The notes below the pieces were generated by a model that was given only the letters and a program-made list of their open reading frames with translations, made no database searches and was not told where the DNA came from. Positions 34,455 to 42,447 of a stretch of DNA of 64,000 nt are shown here, piece after piece. The DNA comes from Pseudaminobacter soli (ex Li et al. 2025). Its GTDB lineage: Bacteria; Pseudomonadota; Alphaproteobacteria; Rhizobiales; Rhizobiaceae. The position numbers and the translations under genes are program-made. The DNA lies in the NCBI RefSeq assembly GCF_003012705.1, contig NZ_PXYL01000004.1:1-64000 (forward strand). The letters run 5' to 3'. Each line of letters begins with the position of its first letter. Positions within the stretch are counted from its first letter, which is position 1.

Positions 34455-35066
34455 TCAGTTCCCGTCGTCGCGATCCTGGCCCGCCATCATGGAGCGATCC
34501 CCCCATTCCTCCAACCGCCTGTCACGACGGACGGCGATGATGAAGCCGGCGAGCCCGGCAGCCATTAGCAGGAAACCGAGCGCTTGCACCACCTCGATTG
34601 TGTTCAGTGCGCGGCCACGCAGCAGGACGTTCACCGACTGGATGTAGATGCCCTTCTCGTCGCCCGGCTGAACGGCGAAACTGTAAGTGCCGCCCTTGAT
34701 GTCGGTGATAAGGCCGGCGTCCTCGCGATAGACCCGCTCGTTGGTCTGGGCAGACTTGTCTGTCAGCGTCGCATCGAGAAAAGTCAGCGGCTTGGCCAGC
34801 ACCGTCTGCCCGTCGCGTACTACAGTGATGGCCAGGAGGTTGCCGCCATTGGCCAGGCTCGTTCCGCCGACCACGCGTATGTCGACCAGAACCTGCACCG
34901 GCGCATCGGCCGGCGAAAGCTGCTTCTCGATCGTGTGATAGCCGGTGGCCTGATTGTAGACCTGCAGCATGCCGAGACTGTAGCCGATCAGGTGCGTTGC
35001 CGCCCAGGGATAGCCAAAACCGAGCGCCGCGCCCACGAGGATCAACAAGACTAGAAATGTGCGCAT
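34455..35066 (-). CDS. Conserved membrane-anchored protein of unknown function
   Basis: 203 residues. A hydrophobic N-terminal helix (residues 2-20, TFLVLLILVGAALGFGYP) serves as signal or anchor; a beta-rich extracytoplasmic domain of about 130 residues follows (VQVLVDIRVVGGTSLANG, GGTYSFAVQPGDE), then a second helix near the C-terminus (VVQALGFLLMAAGLAGFIIAV) and a charged tail. No named domain recognised. The ATG at 35066 has GGGAG before it; an in-frame ATG at 35087 is possible. The stop is 2 bp from rlmJ. Confidence 0.72.
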   Translation of the reverse strand: MRTFLVLLILVGAALGFGYPWAATHLIGYSLGMLQVYNQATGYHTIEKQLSPADAPVQVLVDIRVVGGTSLANGGNLLAITVVRDGQTVLAKPLTFLDATLTDKSAQTNERVYREDAGLITDIKGGTYSFAVQPGDEKGIYIQSVNVLLRGRALNTIEVVQALGFLLMAAGLAGFIIAVRRDRRLEEWGDRSMMAGQDRDDGN

Positions 35067-35239
35067 CGGGAAATCTCCCACCCGCATCGTACCTGTCTGC
35101 CACGTCGCGCGACGGCATGACGGCATGCCGACGGGTTCGAACCCCCGGATCGATCGTCTCCTCATTTAACGCGCGATATCGCGCCCGGTTTCAGAAATGC
35201 GTGCCAGTTGCACCGCAAATCGGCGCGACCGGTGAACAA

Positions 35240-35809
35240 TCAGCCCTGAAGCTTGAGGCGCGTCATGATCTCGGTCACCGTTTCCTCCACGGTCTGCGCG
35301 GAAGTATCGAGCCAGATGCCGATATGCGGGGTTTCATCATGCAGCACATGCCGGATCTGCTCGGCCGTCCAGGCGCCATAGACGGGATCGCCATAGATGT
35401 TCTTCGTGCGGGCCTTGTCGCGCGCGGTCAGCACTTCCGCCGAAGGGTCGAGCACCACCACCGCCGGCCGATAGGCCTTGAGACGTTCCGCCGCCCAGCC
35501 AAGAAACTCGCCCAGCAGAACGTCCTGATAGACGACGGTGAAACCCGCATCGGCGTATTTGGTGGCGATGTCCCAGGCGAATTCGTAGCGGATGCGCAGC
35601 TGCCGTTCGGCCTCGGGCGGCGGGTTGGGGCTCATCTCCACCCGGCCGCCGACGATCATCCGGCGAAAGAGATCGCCGCGCAGATGCACGCTTTTCGGCA
35701 GCCGCTCGGCCAGCGCCTGCGCCACGGTGGATTTTCCCGCCCCCATCACGCCTGTGATGATGACGATGCGCGGCGCCTCGTCCGCCGTCCCTTCCGCCGA
35801 CGCCGTCAC
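35240..35809 (-). CDS. P-loop kinase, chloramphenicol-phosphotransferase-like
   Basis: 189 residues. Walker A reads GVMGAGKSTVAQAL near residues 20-33; LRGDLFRRMI is a CPT-like acceptor segment; VVYQDVLLGEFL and AVVVLDPSAEVLTARDKAR follow, and the end contains HIGIWLDTSAQTVEETV. This pattern is that of CPT/zeta-type small-molecule kinases, and the C-terminal LDTSxQT segment is typical of the CPT-like group. A GTG start at 35809 overlaps the holC stop (GTGA), so it is the second gene of a holC unit. Real substrate unknown; antibiotic resistance is not implied. Confidence 0.78.
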   Translation of the reverse strand: MTASAEGTADEAPRIVIITGVMGAGKSTVAQALAERLPKSVHLRGDLFRRMIVGGRVEMSPNPPPEAERQLRIRYEFAWDIATKYADAGFTVVYQDVLLGEFLGWAAERLKAYRPAVVVLDPSAEVLTARDKARTKNIYGDPVYGAWTAEQIRHVLHDETPHIGIWLDTSAQTVEETVTEIMTRLKLQG

Positions 35810-36255
35810 GCCTTGCGTTCCCAGCGCCGCTCGGGCGTCTGCTGCCAATAGGTCACGCTGTGACCGCCGGCCTTCATCTGCTTCCACTGACCGCGCGCGG
35901 CTTCGAGCTGGCTCGCGTCATGGCCGTCGAACATGAACACCGCCCTCTCGTAAGCGCCGAGATCCGGCGGCACGGCGCCGTCGACCATGAAGCGGATGCG
36001 CGCCTGGTTCGCATTGCCCTGCCCCGTCGTCAAAAGCACCGGCTGCTCTTCCGGGTAGGCCTCGCGGTCGGTGGCGTGGGCCAGGAAGGAATCGTCGCGG
36101 AAGGTCCAAAGATGCGCGTCCAGCGCATCCCGGCGCTCTTCCGTGCCGGTCTGCAGCACGACGCGCCAGCCGCGCTGCACGCTCTTTTCGAGCAGGGCCG
36201 GCAGCGCCTCTTCCAGCGTCGACTCGGTCAGGTGGTAGAACAGAACTTCAGCCAT
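35806..36255 (-). CDS. holC: DNA polymerase III subunit chi
   Basis: 149 residues. HolC is the clamp-loader accessory that contacts SSB. Typical N-terminus EVLFYHLTESTLEEALPALLEK, a central TGTEERRDALDAHLWTF with the DxxLW segment, FLAHATDREAYPEEQPVLLTT, and GHDASQLEAARGQWKQMK. Normal length for alphaproteobacteria. Overlaps the following kinase gene by 4 bp. Confidence 0.93.
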   Translation of the reverse strand: MAEVLFYHLTESTLEEALPALLEKSVQRGWRVVLQTGTEERRDALDAHLWTFRDDSFLAHATDREAYPEEQPVLLTTGQGNANQARIRFMVDGAVPPDLGAYERAVFMFDGHDASQLEAARGQWKQMKAGGHSVTYWQQTPERRWERKA

Positions 36256-36297
36256 GCCGCCAAACTAAGCGATCATGCGGCGAATGGAAACGCCGAC

Positions 36298-36528
36298 TCA
36301 GACCGGATCGTATCCCGGCTTCTTGTATAACTGGTCCATCTTCGCGGCGATGTCGGGCTTGTAGACCTTTTCGGTCCACTCCTCGGGCTGGACGTCTTCG
36401 ATGCTGACCGAGACGGACTTTTCAGCGCAGTTTGCGCTGGCCATCAAGGCCCTCGTCAGTTCCTGGGCGATGTTCGCCTTCTGCTCCTCCGACCTCCCGG
36501 CGTAGAGCTTTACGATGATATGCGGCAT
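36298..36528 (-). CDS. Tautomerase family protein (4-OT / PptA-like)
   Basis: 76-residue small tautomerase. After removal of Met the catalytic Pro1 is exposed (M-PHIIVKLYAGRSEEQK). The beta-alpha-beta pattern with VSVSIEDVQPEEW in the second half resembles E. coli PptA. Substrate not known. Monocistronic between holC and the EEP gene. Confidence 0.88.
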   Translation of the reverse strand: MPHIIVKLYAGRSEEQKANIAQELTRALMASANCAEKSVSVSIEDVQPEEWTEKVYKPDIAAKMDQLYKKPGYDPV

Positions 36529-36575
36529 TCCAGTCCCTCATGTACCTTGCCCCAATGGATGGCAGCAGGCGCGAC

Positions 36576-37379
36576 TTATCCAACTTCGAGAAGCAGCGCG
36601 CAATGGTCGGACACTTCCGGTTCCCTCACGACATCGAAATGGCGGATCGGGACATTGGCGCTTGCCAGCATGTAGTCGGCAAATCGCGGCGTCTTTTTGT
36701 AGAGGGACGTGCGCGTGTCGTTGAATCCGCGCGTCGTGATCAGATCAATCAGGCCGAGTTCGGCCAGTGCCGCAAAGGTCACGCTGCCCGGCAGCACATT
36801 GAAATCGCCGCAAACCACCAGCCTGTCGGTGTCCCGTCGCGTCCTGTCGATCAGTTCGGCAAATCGTCTCGCCTGAACAAGACGCGCCGGCGTGTCGCCC
36901 TTGCCGGCGGGATCGCGCAAGCCGTGCATATGGGCGATGGTGATCGTGGACGACGTCTCGTAGTCGAAAAGGCGCACGGCATGCGCGTTTCGCGACCGCG
37001 GGTGATCGCCCCAGCCATCCGGGCTGAATTCGCCATGCACAAAATCCTGGCCCTGCCCGATCACGGGATAGGTCCGGCGCACGAAGGTCGCCAGCCCCCA
37101 CTCGGACGGAAAGCTCTCATCGCCGTCGTACAGGTCGCCGCGTGCGGCCGGGCAGAAAAAGGCCTGATGCGATGGCAGCACCGCCGTCACCTCCTGCAGC
37201 AGATTAGCCCGCTGCGGCAGCTCGATGCCATGATCCCGGTAGATCAGCCATTCCCTGTCGGCCGTCGGCGTCGAAACCATCTCCTGCAGGCAAAGGACGT
37301 CCGGATCCGTGTCGGCCAGATAGGGAATGAGCCGCTCGTGGACTCTGCCGCCCCAGGCATTCAGCGACATGATGCGCAA
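36576..37379 (-). CDS. Endonuclease/exonuclease/phosphatase family protein
   Basis: 267 residues of the EEP (DNase I-like) fold. N-terminal MSLNAWGG carries the metal Asn, LCLQEM the metal Glu near residue 33, HMHGLRD the catalytic-type His, VVCGDFNVLPGS the Asp-x-Asn near 193-199, and VSDHCALLLEV the terminal Asp-His pair. Substrate could be nucleic acid or a phosphodiester/phosphoester. The TTG at 37379 gives the expected first strand MRIMSLNAW; the ATG at 37370 is the alternative. Confidence 0.87.
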   Translation of the reverse strand: MRIMSLNAWGGRVHERLIPYLADTDPDVLCLQEMVSTPTADREWLIYRDHGIELPQRANLLQEVTAVLPSHQAFFCPAARGDLYDGDESFPSEWGLATFVRRTYPVIGQGQDFVHGEFSPDGWGDHPRSRNAHAVRLFDYETSSTITIAHMHGLRDPAGKGDTPARLVQARRFAELIDRTRRDTDRLVVCGDFNVLPGSVTFAALAELGLIDLITTRGFNDTRTSLYKKTPRFADYMLASANVPIRHFDVVREPEVSDHCALLLEVG

Positions 37380-37509
37380 ATGTCGTTCGCTCCCTGCTGT
37401 CCCAGGCCGCGCACAGGCGCACGCCCAGTCTTTGGAACGGCTTTACGATATTGGGTTGCCGGTGGGAACGGACGGGCGAGCAGGGAGCCGCCAATGCTTG
37501 CGAAGGCGA

Positions 37510-38043
37510 TTACCGCGCGGGGCGATAGATCCCGATCTCATCCATTTCGATTGCCGTGCCGTGCGCCAGGTCTTTCGCGGCCTTGCCGAGAGCGGCGTCC
37601 ACCCTCTTGGCGTCGTCCCCGGACGGGTCCAAGATCGCGTTCATAAACATGTCCAGTGAAATGCCGAGCTCGGTCAGGCCCAGATCCTTCTCGATCGCGG
37701 CGATCTTATTCAAACCTTCCGGGTCGCGCTTCAACTTGGCGATTTCCACCTTCAGCGCCTTGTAGAAAGCCGCATCAGAATCATAGTCTTCCTGCTCGAC
37801 GCCAAGCGATTTTGCCAGCCGCTCGACCAAATGCACCTTTTTCGCGGTGACATCCGTCGTGTTCGTGCCGAACATGTCGTCGGACGAGGTTGCTGCCAAC
37901 CCGCCGTTGTCGGCGGCCTTTGCTACGCCGTTCGCCACCGCGAGGAGATTGGCGCTCGGCGATGCCGGACTTGTCTGGAACGGCGCCCTCTTCTGCATCA
38001 GGACGAGCGACAAGGGGACGTTGGCCGGGGATATAGCGGTCAT
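37510..38043 (-). CDS. Hypothetical protein, no recognised domain
   Basis: 177 residues, soluble, no signal peptide. Residues 1-65 look unstructured (Ser/Ala/Asn rich, with MFGTNTTDVTAKK); the rest is mainly helical and charged (LVERLAKSLGVEQEDYDSDAAF, ALKVEIAKLKRDPEGLNKI, LGLTELGISLDMFMNAI). ATG at 38043 has AGGAG 7 bp upstream. The unstructured start plus C-terminal helical bundle is somewhat reminiscent of small flagellar or secretion accessory proteins, but there is no supporting context, so no function is proposed. Confidence 0.65.
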   Translation of the reverse strand: MTAISPANVPLSLVLMQKRAPFQTSPASPSANLLAVANGVAKAADNGGLAATSSDDMFGTNTTDVTAKKVHLVERLAKSLGVEQEDYDSDAAFYKALKVEIAKLKRDPEGLNKIAAIEKDLGLTELGISLDMFMNAILDPSGDDAKRVDAALGKAAKDLAHGTAIEMDEIGIYRPAR

Positions 38044-38258
38044 GCGAGCTCCTGATCGCGCACCCGCCATCCATCATGGAAACGAGGCACAAAGTTCGCA
38101 GCCCCGGCATCATGCCGTGAGCAGATCAATATCGACCCATTACCTCGTCCGTCTCAATATATGATTAATGAATGCTTCAGCATATTCTAAAGCTTCAGCC
38201 GAAGAGATTTTGTCTCATCTCCCAAATAGCGGATCGCACTTGGCGATCATCCAAATCG

Positions 38259-38289
38259 GACTGGCGCCGCCGTGCGGCCGGCGCCAGTC
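38259..38289 (-). terminator. Stem-loop downstream of pepA
   Basis: 11-bp inverted repeat GACTGGCGCCG / CGGCGCCAGTC, 17 bp after the pepA stop. No strong T-run on minus, so a weak or Rho-aided terminator. Confidence 0.5.
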
Positions 38290-38306
38290 GTTGGAGCGTT
38301 GGCTCC

Positions 38307-39806
38307 TTATGCCTCGTAGTGGTCGCGAACCAGCTGGTCGAGCAGACGCACGCCGAAGCCCGACCCCCAGGACTGGTTGATCTCGTTGGCCTGCGCGCCC
38401 ATGGCGGTGCCGGCGATGTCGAGATGCGCCCAGGGCGTGTCCTTGACGAAGCGCTGCAGGAACTGCGCAGCCGTGATCGAGCCGCCATAGCGGCCGCCGA
38501 TGTTCTTCATGTCCGCGTTCTTGGAATCGATCAGCTTGTCGTATTCCGTCCCCAACGGCATGCGCCACACCCGCTCCTGGCTGGCCTGGCCGGCAGCGGA
38601 GAGGTTCGCGGACAGCTCGTCATTGTTGGAGAACAGGCCGGCATAGTTTTGGCCGAGCGCCACCATGATCGCGCCGGTGAGTGTGGCGAGATCGATCATG
38701 AATTTCGGCTCGAAGCGGTCGTTGCAGTACCAGAGCGCATCCGCCAGCACGAGGCGGCCTTCCGCGTCGGTGTTCAGCACCTCGATCGTCTGGCCGGACA
38801 TCGAGGTCACAATGTCGCCCGGGCGCTGCGCATTGCCGTCGACCATGTTCTCGACGCAGCCGATGATACCGACGGCATTGACCTTGGCCTTGCGCGCGGC
38901 AAGCGCGTGCATCAGGCCGGTGACGGCCGCCGCGCCGCCCATGTCGCCCTTCATGTCCTCCATGCCGGAGGCCGGCTTGATCGACACGCCGCCCGAATCG
39001 AACACCACGCCCTTGCCGACGAAGGCGACCGGCTTGTCCTTGGCCTTGCCGCCGTTCCACTGCATGATCACCAGCCGCGGCGGGCGCACCGAGCCCTGCG
39101 CGACGCCCAAAAGCGCGCCCATGCCGAGCTTCTTCATTTCCTTTTCGGTCAGCACCTCGACCTTGACGCCGAGCTTTTCCAGCTCCTTGGCCTGCGCGGC
39201 GAACTCCACCGGACCGAGCACATTGGCCGGCTCGTTGACGAGATCGCGCGCCAGCACGACGCCGTCGACCACCGCCTGCGCATTCGCAAAAACCTTCTTG
39301 GCGCCCGTCGGATCGGCGCACTGGATGGTGATCTTGGCCGGCTTGGCAGGCGTCGTTTCCTTGCCGTTGCCCTCGTCCTTGCGGGTCTTGTACTTCTCGA
39401 ACGCATAGCTGCGCAGCAGGATGCCGGCCGCGAGATTGGCCGCGTCGGCCGCACTGACCTCGGCGTCGGCAAGCTCGGCCACCACGGTGACGTCAACGGC
39501 CTTGCGCAGCTGCGCGGCGACCGAACCGCCGAGCTTCAGCCAGACATATTCGTTGAGCTCGCCCGTCTTTCCGGCACCGACCGCGACCAGGCGATCGAGC
39601 GGCGAGCCCTCGGGCGCTAGCACCTCGACCGAGCTGCCGGACTTGCCGGTAAATTCCGCCACCGGAAAGGCGCGGGCAAAGGCCGCGCCCGGATCGCAGG
39701 CGCTTGCCGCCGCGCTGAGCGAGCCGCCCTCTGCAACCAGCACGATTGCGGTTCCCTTCTTGGGCGCGGCGAATTTGGCGAAGCTGATGGTCGGCATCAA
39801 TGTCAT
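38307..39806 (-). CDS. pepA: Leucyl aminopeptidase (M17)
   Basis: 499 residues from the ATG at 39806. M17 di-metal aminopeptidase releasing N-terminal residues. The metal and catalytic motifs are present: [15 protein letters not shown] (Lys, Asp) near 258-272, [12 protein letters not shown], and the signature [14 protein letters not shown] near 335-348. In-frame starts at 39827 and 39848 would add 7 to 14 residues; the chosen start gives family length. Some PepA proteins also bind DNA; nothing here bears on that. Divergent from the lptFGD operon. Confidence 0.95.
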   Translation of the reverse strand: MTLMPTISFAKFAAPKKGTAIVLVAEGGSLSAAASACDPGAAFARAFPVAEFTGKSGSSVEVLAPEGSPLDRLVAVGAGKTGELNEYVWLKLGGSVAAQLRKAVDVTVVAELADAEVSAADAANLAAGILLRSYAFEKYKTRKDEGNGKETTPAKPAKITIQCADPTGAKKVFANAQAVVDGVVLARDLVNEPANVLGPVEFAAQAKELEKLGVKVEVLTEKEMKKLGMGALLGVAQGSVRPPRLVIMQWNGGKAKDKPVAFVGKGVVFDSGGVSIKPASGMEDMKGDMGGAAAVTGLMHALAARKAKVNAVGIIGCVENMVDGNAQRPGDIVTSMSGQTIEVLNTDAEGRLVLADALWYCNDRFEPKFMIDLATLTGAIMVALGQNYAGLFSNNDELSANLSAAGQASQERVWRMPLGTEYDKLIDSKNADMKNIGGRYGGSITAAQFLQRFVKDTPWAHLDIAGTAMGAQANEINQSWGSGFGVRLLDQLVRDHYEA

Positions 39807-40159
39807 GGAGAGCGCTTTCGATATCATGGACACGTTTTCACGCGACATTTCGTCGTTTTGCGCGGTTTGGCAAGCTGTAAGCCGGCTCGGTCAGTTTTTT
39901 GCTGCAATGTAGCTGTTCATCACAGACGGTCGATCAAAGCGACCGCAGCTGCTAGTAGAACCCTCGATTCGCCATCAACACTTGATTAACCAGCTTTCTT
40001 GGCTGTTTCTTAGCCACTCCCGAACGAGACTCACCATGCGCGCAAATGCAGTGAAGGACGGGAACCGCATTCCACCGCCCACGCGGTGCGAATACCCTGC
40101 CGAGCCTGGCAGGGCGGCTCACCGCCATGAACGACCACAGGAACGGAACGCCGCGGCAT
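39807..40159. promoter_or_regulatory. Divergent intergenic region pepA / lptF
   Basis: About 350 bp. It must contain the lptF operon promoter and the pepA promoter. A TTGATT at 39981-39986 is a possible -35 toward lptF but lacks a good -10. No stress-sigma motif recognised with confidence. Confidence 0.3.
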
Positions 40160-41362
40160 ATGAAGGTCGTTGAACGCTACATAATGCGCCGGACGTTCGC
40201 GATGTTCATCGGCGCCATGCTGTGGACGCTGGCGATCGTGTGGACGACGCAGGTTCTTGCGCGCCTGAACCTCGTCACCGACAGCGGGCAATCGGCGCTC
40301 ACCTTCTTCGAGCTCGCAACGCTGATCCTGCCCTCGATCATCCCGATCGTGGTGCCTTTCGCGCTGATCATCGCGGTGGCGCAGACGCTGTCCACGATGA
40401 ATTCCGATTCCGAATTGGTAGTCATCAGCGCCGCCGGCGGCTCGCGCCTGATTGCCGCGCGGCCGATCATCATTCTCGCGCTTCTGGCCAGCGTCTTCTC
40501 CTTTGCGGTCGACAACGGCATCGATCCCTATGCACGCGAACGCGGGCGCCAGCTCGTCGCGGCGGCGCAGGCCGACTTGCTATCGCTGGTGATCCAGGAG
40601 GGCACCTTCCGCAAGGTCGACGACGGCCTTTACGTCCAGGTCGGCGAAAGGCTACCCGACGGCCAGCTGGGCGGCATCTTCGTGGCGGATTCGCGCCAGC
40701 CGGGCACCGACCTCGTCTACTACGCCAAGACCGGCGCGGTGTTGCAGGATGCTGACAAGAGCATGCTGGTGATGAGCGACGGCGTGGTGCACCGCAAATC
40801 GCCCGACGGCGACCTGTCGGTGATCCGCTTCACCTCCTACACCTTTGACCTTTCGACGTTTTCCGCTGCCGCGGGCAGCTACACGATGTATCCGAAGGAC
40901 CGCCCGCTGCCCTATCTAATGAACCCTAATCCGAACGACAAGCAGTTCCAGAAGAACCCGCAATCGTTCCGGGGCGAGTTGCACAGGCGCCTGACCGAGT
41001 GGATCTATCCGCTGGTATTCGCACTGATCGCGCTTGCAGTCGCAGGTGACGCTCGTTCGCATCGTGAGGGCCGCATCCACCCGATGATCACGGCAATCGC
41101 CATTGCGCTTTTCGTGCGCTGGCTCGGCTTCTTCGTCACCAACCAGGCGACGACCGATCCCCTGTTCAGTCCGCTCGTCTACGGCGTGCCCTTGATCGCC
41201 TCGCTCGTGGCCATCGGCTTCATCAGAAGCAACAAGACCATGGAGCTTCCGATTTCCTGGGCCGAGGGCCTGTCGAGCATGGCCAGCCGGTGCAGGGAGT
41301 TCCTGTCGGGACTGTGGCAGCGCCTGACCCGCCGTGAAAGCTCGAGCGGAGGAACCGCGTGA
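40160..41362 (+). CDS. lptF: LPS export ABC transporter permease LptF
   Basis: 400 residues. LptF with LptG forms the inner-membrane part of the LPS extractor driven by LptB. N-terminal VVERYIMRRTFAMFIGAMLW, three helices, a periplasmic beta-jellyroll domain about residues 130-265 (DLLSLVIQEGTFRKVDDGLYVQ), then three helices at the C-terminal side. In-frame ATG at 40127 is an alternative start. First gene of lptF-lptG-lptD-surA-like-pdxA-rsmA, all plus strand with overlaps or short gaps. Confidence 0.92.
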   Translation: MKVVERYIMRRTFAMFIGAMLWTLAIVWTTQVLARLNLVTDSGQSALTFFELATLILPSIIPIVVPFALIIAVAQTLSTMNSDSELVVISAAGGSRLIAARPIIILALLASVFSFAVDNGIDPYARERGRQLVAAAQADLLSLVIQEGTFRKVDDGLYVQVGERLPDGQLGGIFVADSRQPGTDLVYYAKTGAVLQDADKSMLVMSDGVVHRKSPDGDLSVIRFTSYTFDLSTFSAAAGSYTMYPKDRPLPYLMNPNPNDKQFQKNPQSFRGELHRRLTEWIYPLVFALIALAVAGDARSHREGRIHPMITAIAIALFVRWLGFFVTNQATTDPLFSPLVYGVPLIASLVAIGFIRSNKTMELPISWAEGLSSMASRCREFLSGLWQRLTRRESSSGGTA

Positions 41363-42447
41363 TGGGCTGGACACTCGGGCTTTATTTCTTTCGCCGCTAC
41401 GCCGCCATCACGGCTTGGTTCTTCATCGGCATCTACGCGCTGGTGTTCCTGATCGATTTCACCGAGTTCTCCAGCCGCACCTCCGGCCTGCCGAACTTCA
41501 CATTCCTGATGGCGCTTTCGGTATCGGCGCTACGCGTGCCGATGATCATCCAGCAGACCGTGCCATTCGTTGCGCTGTTCGCTGCGATGGCGACGCTGAT
41601 TTCGCTGAACCGCAAATACGAGCTGGTGATCGCCCGCGCCGCGGGCATTTCGGCCTGGCAGTTCCTGCTGCCGGCCTGCGTAGGCGCGCTGCTGTTCGGC
41701 ATACTCACGGTCGGGGTGCTCAACCCGCTCGCGGCCCACGGCCTGTCGCGTTCCCAGCTGTTGGAAACAAACATCCGCTCCGGCTCGTCCAACGAGGTCT
41801 CCGCCTTCGACGCGCCGTGGATCCACCAAAAGGCCAATGGCGTAGACACGATCATCGGCGCGCGCGCCATCCTGAACCAGGGGCTCGAACTGTCTGATGC
41901 TGTGTTCTTCACGATCGACCAGAAGGGCGAAATCGCGGAACGCAAGGACGCCAAGCGCGCCTTCCTGCGCGACGGCTATTGGGAGCTTGTGGATGTCACG
42001 CTCTACCGCAACGGCGAGCGTGGCGAAGCGCTGGCGAGCGACCGCGTGCCGACGAATCTCAGGCCCGAATTCGTGCAGGAACGCCTGGCCGAGCCCGAAA
42101 CGATTCCGTTCTACAAGCTTCCCAGCAAGATCGAGGTGGCCCGGTCCTTCGGCCTGAGGGCCAATGCATTCGCCATGCAGTTCCATTCCATGATGGCTCT
42201 TCCACTGCTTCTTGTCGCGATGACTCTCATTGCTGCAACAGTCTCGATGAAGTTTGCGAGGATGGGGCAATCCACGACGATGATTCTGGGTGGCGTCGTC
42301 GCCGGGTTTCTGCTTTATGTGGTTTCAGTTTTGGTGAAGGCATTTGGAAACGCGGGATTCGTTCCGCCCGTCGTTGCGGCGTGGTTCCCAGTGGTAGTGG
42401 CAATGTTTTTCGGGGTAACTTTCCTGTTGTACAGGGAGGATGGTTAG
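41362..42447 (+). CDS. lptG: LPS export ABC transporter permease LptG
   Basis: 361 residues, six helices around a periplasmic jellyroll. Seen are TLGLYFFRRYAAITAWFF at the start, NRKYELVIARAAGISAWQFL near residue 80, and the C-terminal helices MALPLLLVAMTLIAATVSM. The ATG at 41362 overlaps the lptF stop by 1 base (TGATG), with GGAGGAA upstream; a GTG at 41359 is equally placed. Coupled to lptF and lptD. Confidence 0.92.
   Translation: MGWTLGLYFFRRYAAITAWFFIGIYALVFLIDFTEFSSRTSGLPNFTFLMALSVSALRVPMIIQQTVPFVALFAAMATLISLNRKYELVIARAAGISAWQFLLPACVGALLFGILTVGVLNPLAAHGLSRSQLLETNIRSGSSNEVSAFDAPWIHQKANGVDTIIGARAILNQGLELSDAVFFTIDQKGEIAERKDAKRAFLRDGYWELVDVTLYRNGERGEALASDRVPTNLRPEFVQERLAEPETIPFYKLPSKIEVARSFGLRANAFAMQFHSMMALPLLLVAMTLIAATVSMKFARMGQSTTMILGGVVAGFLLYVVSVLVKAFGNAGFVPPVVAAWFPVVVAMFFGVTFLLYREDG

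Noticed and set aside
35240-35809. Zeta-toxin type toxin-antitoxin system
   Set aside because: The P-loop kinase is coupled to holC, has no antitoxin partner, and its motifs fit the CPT-like group better.
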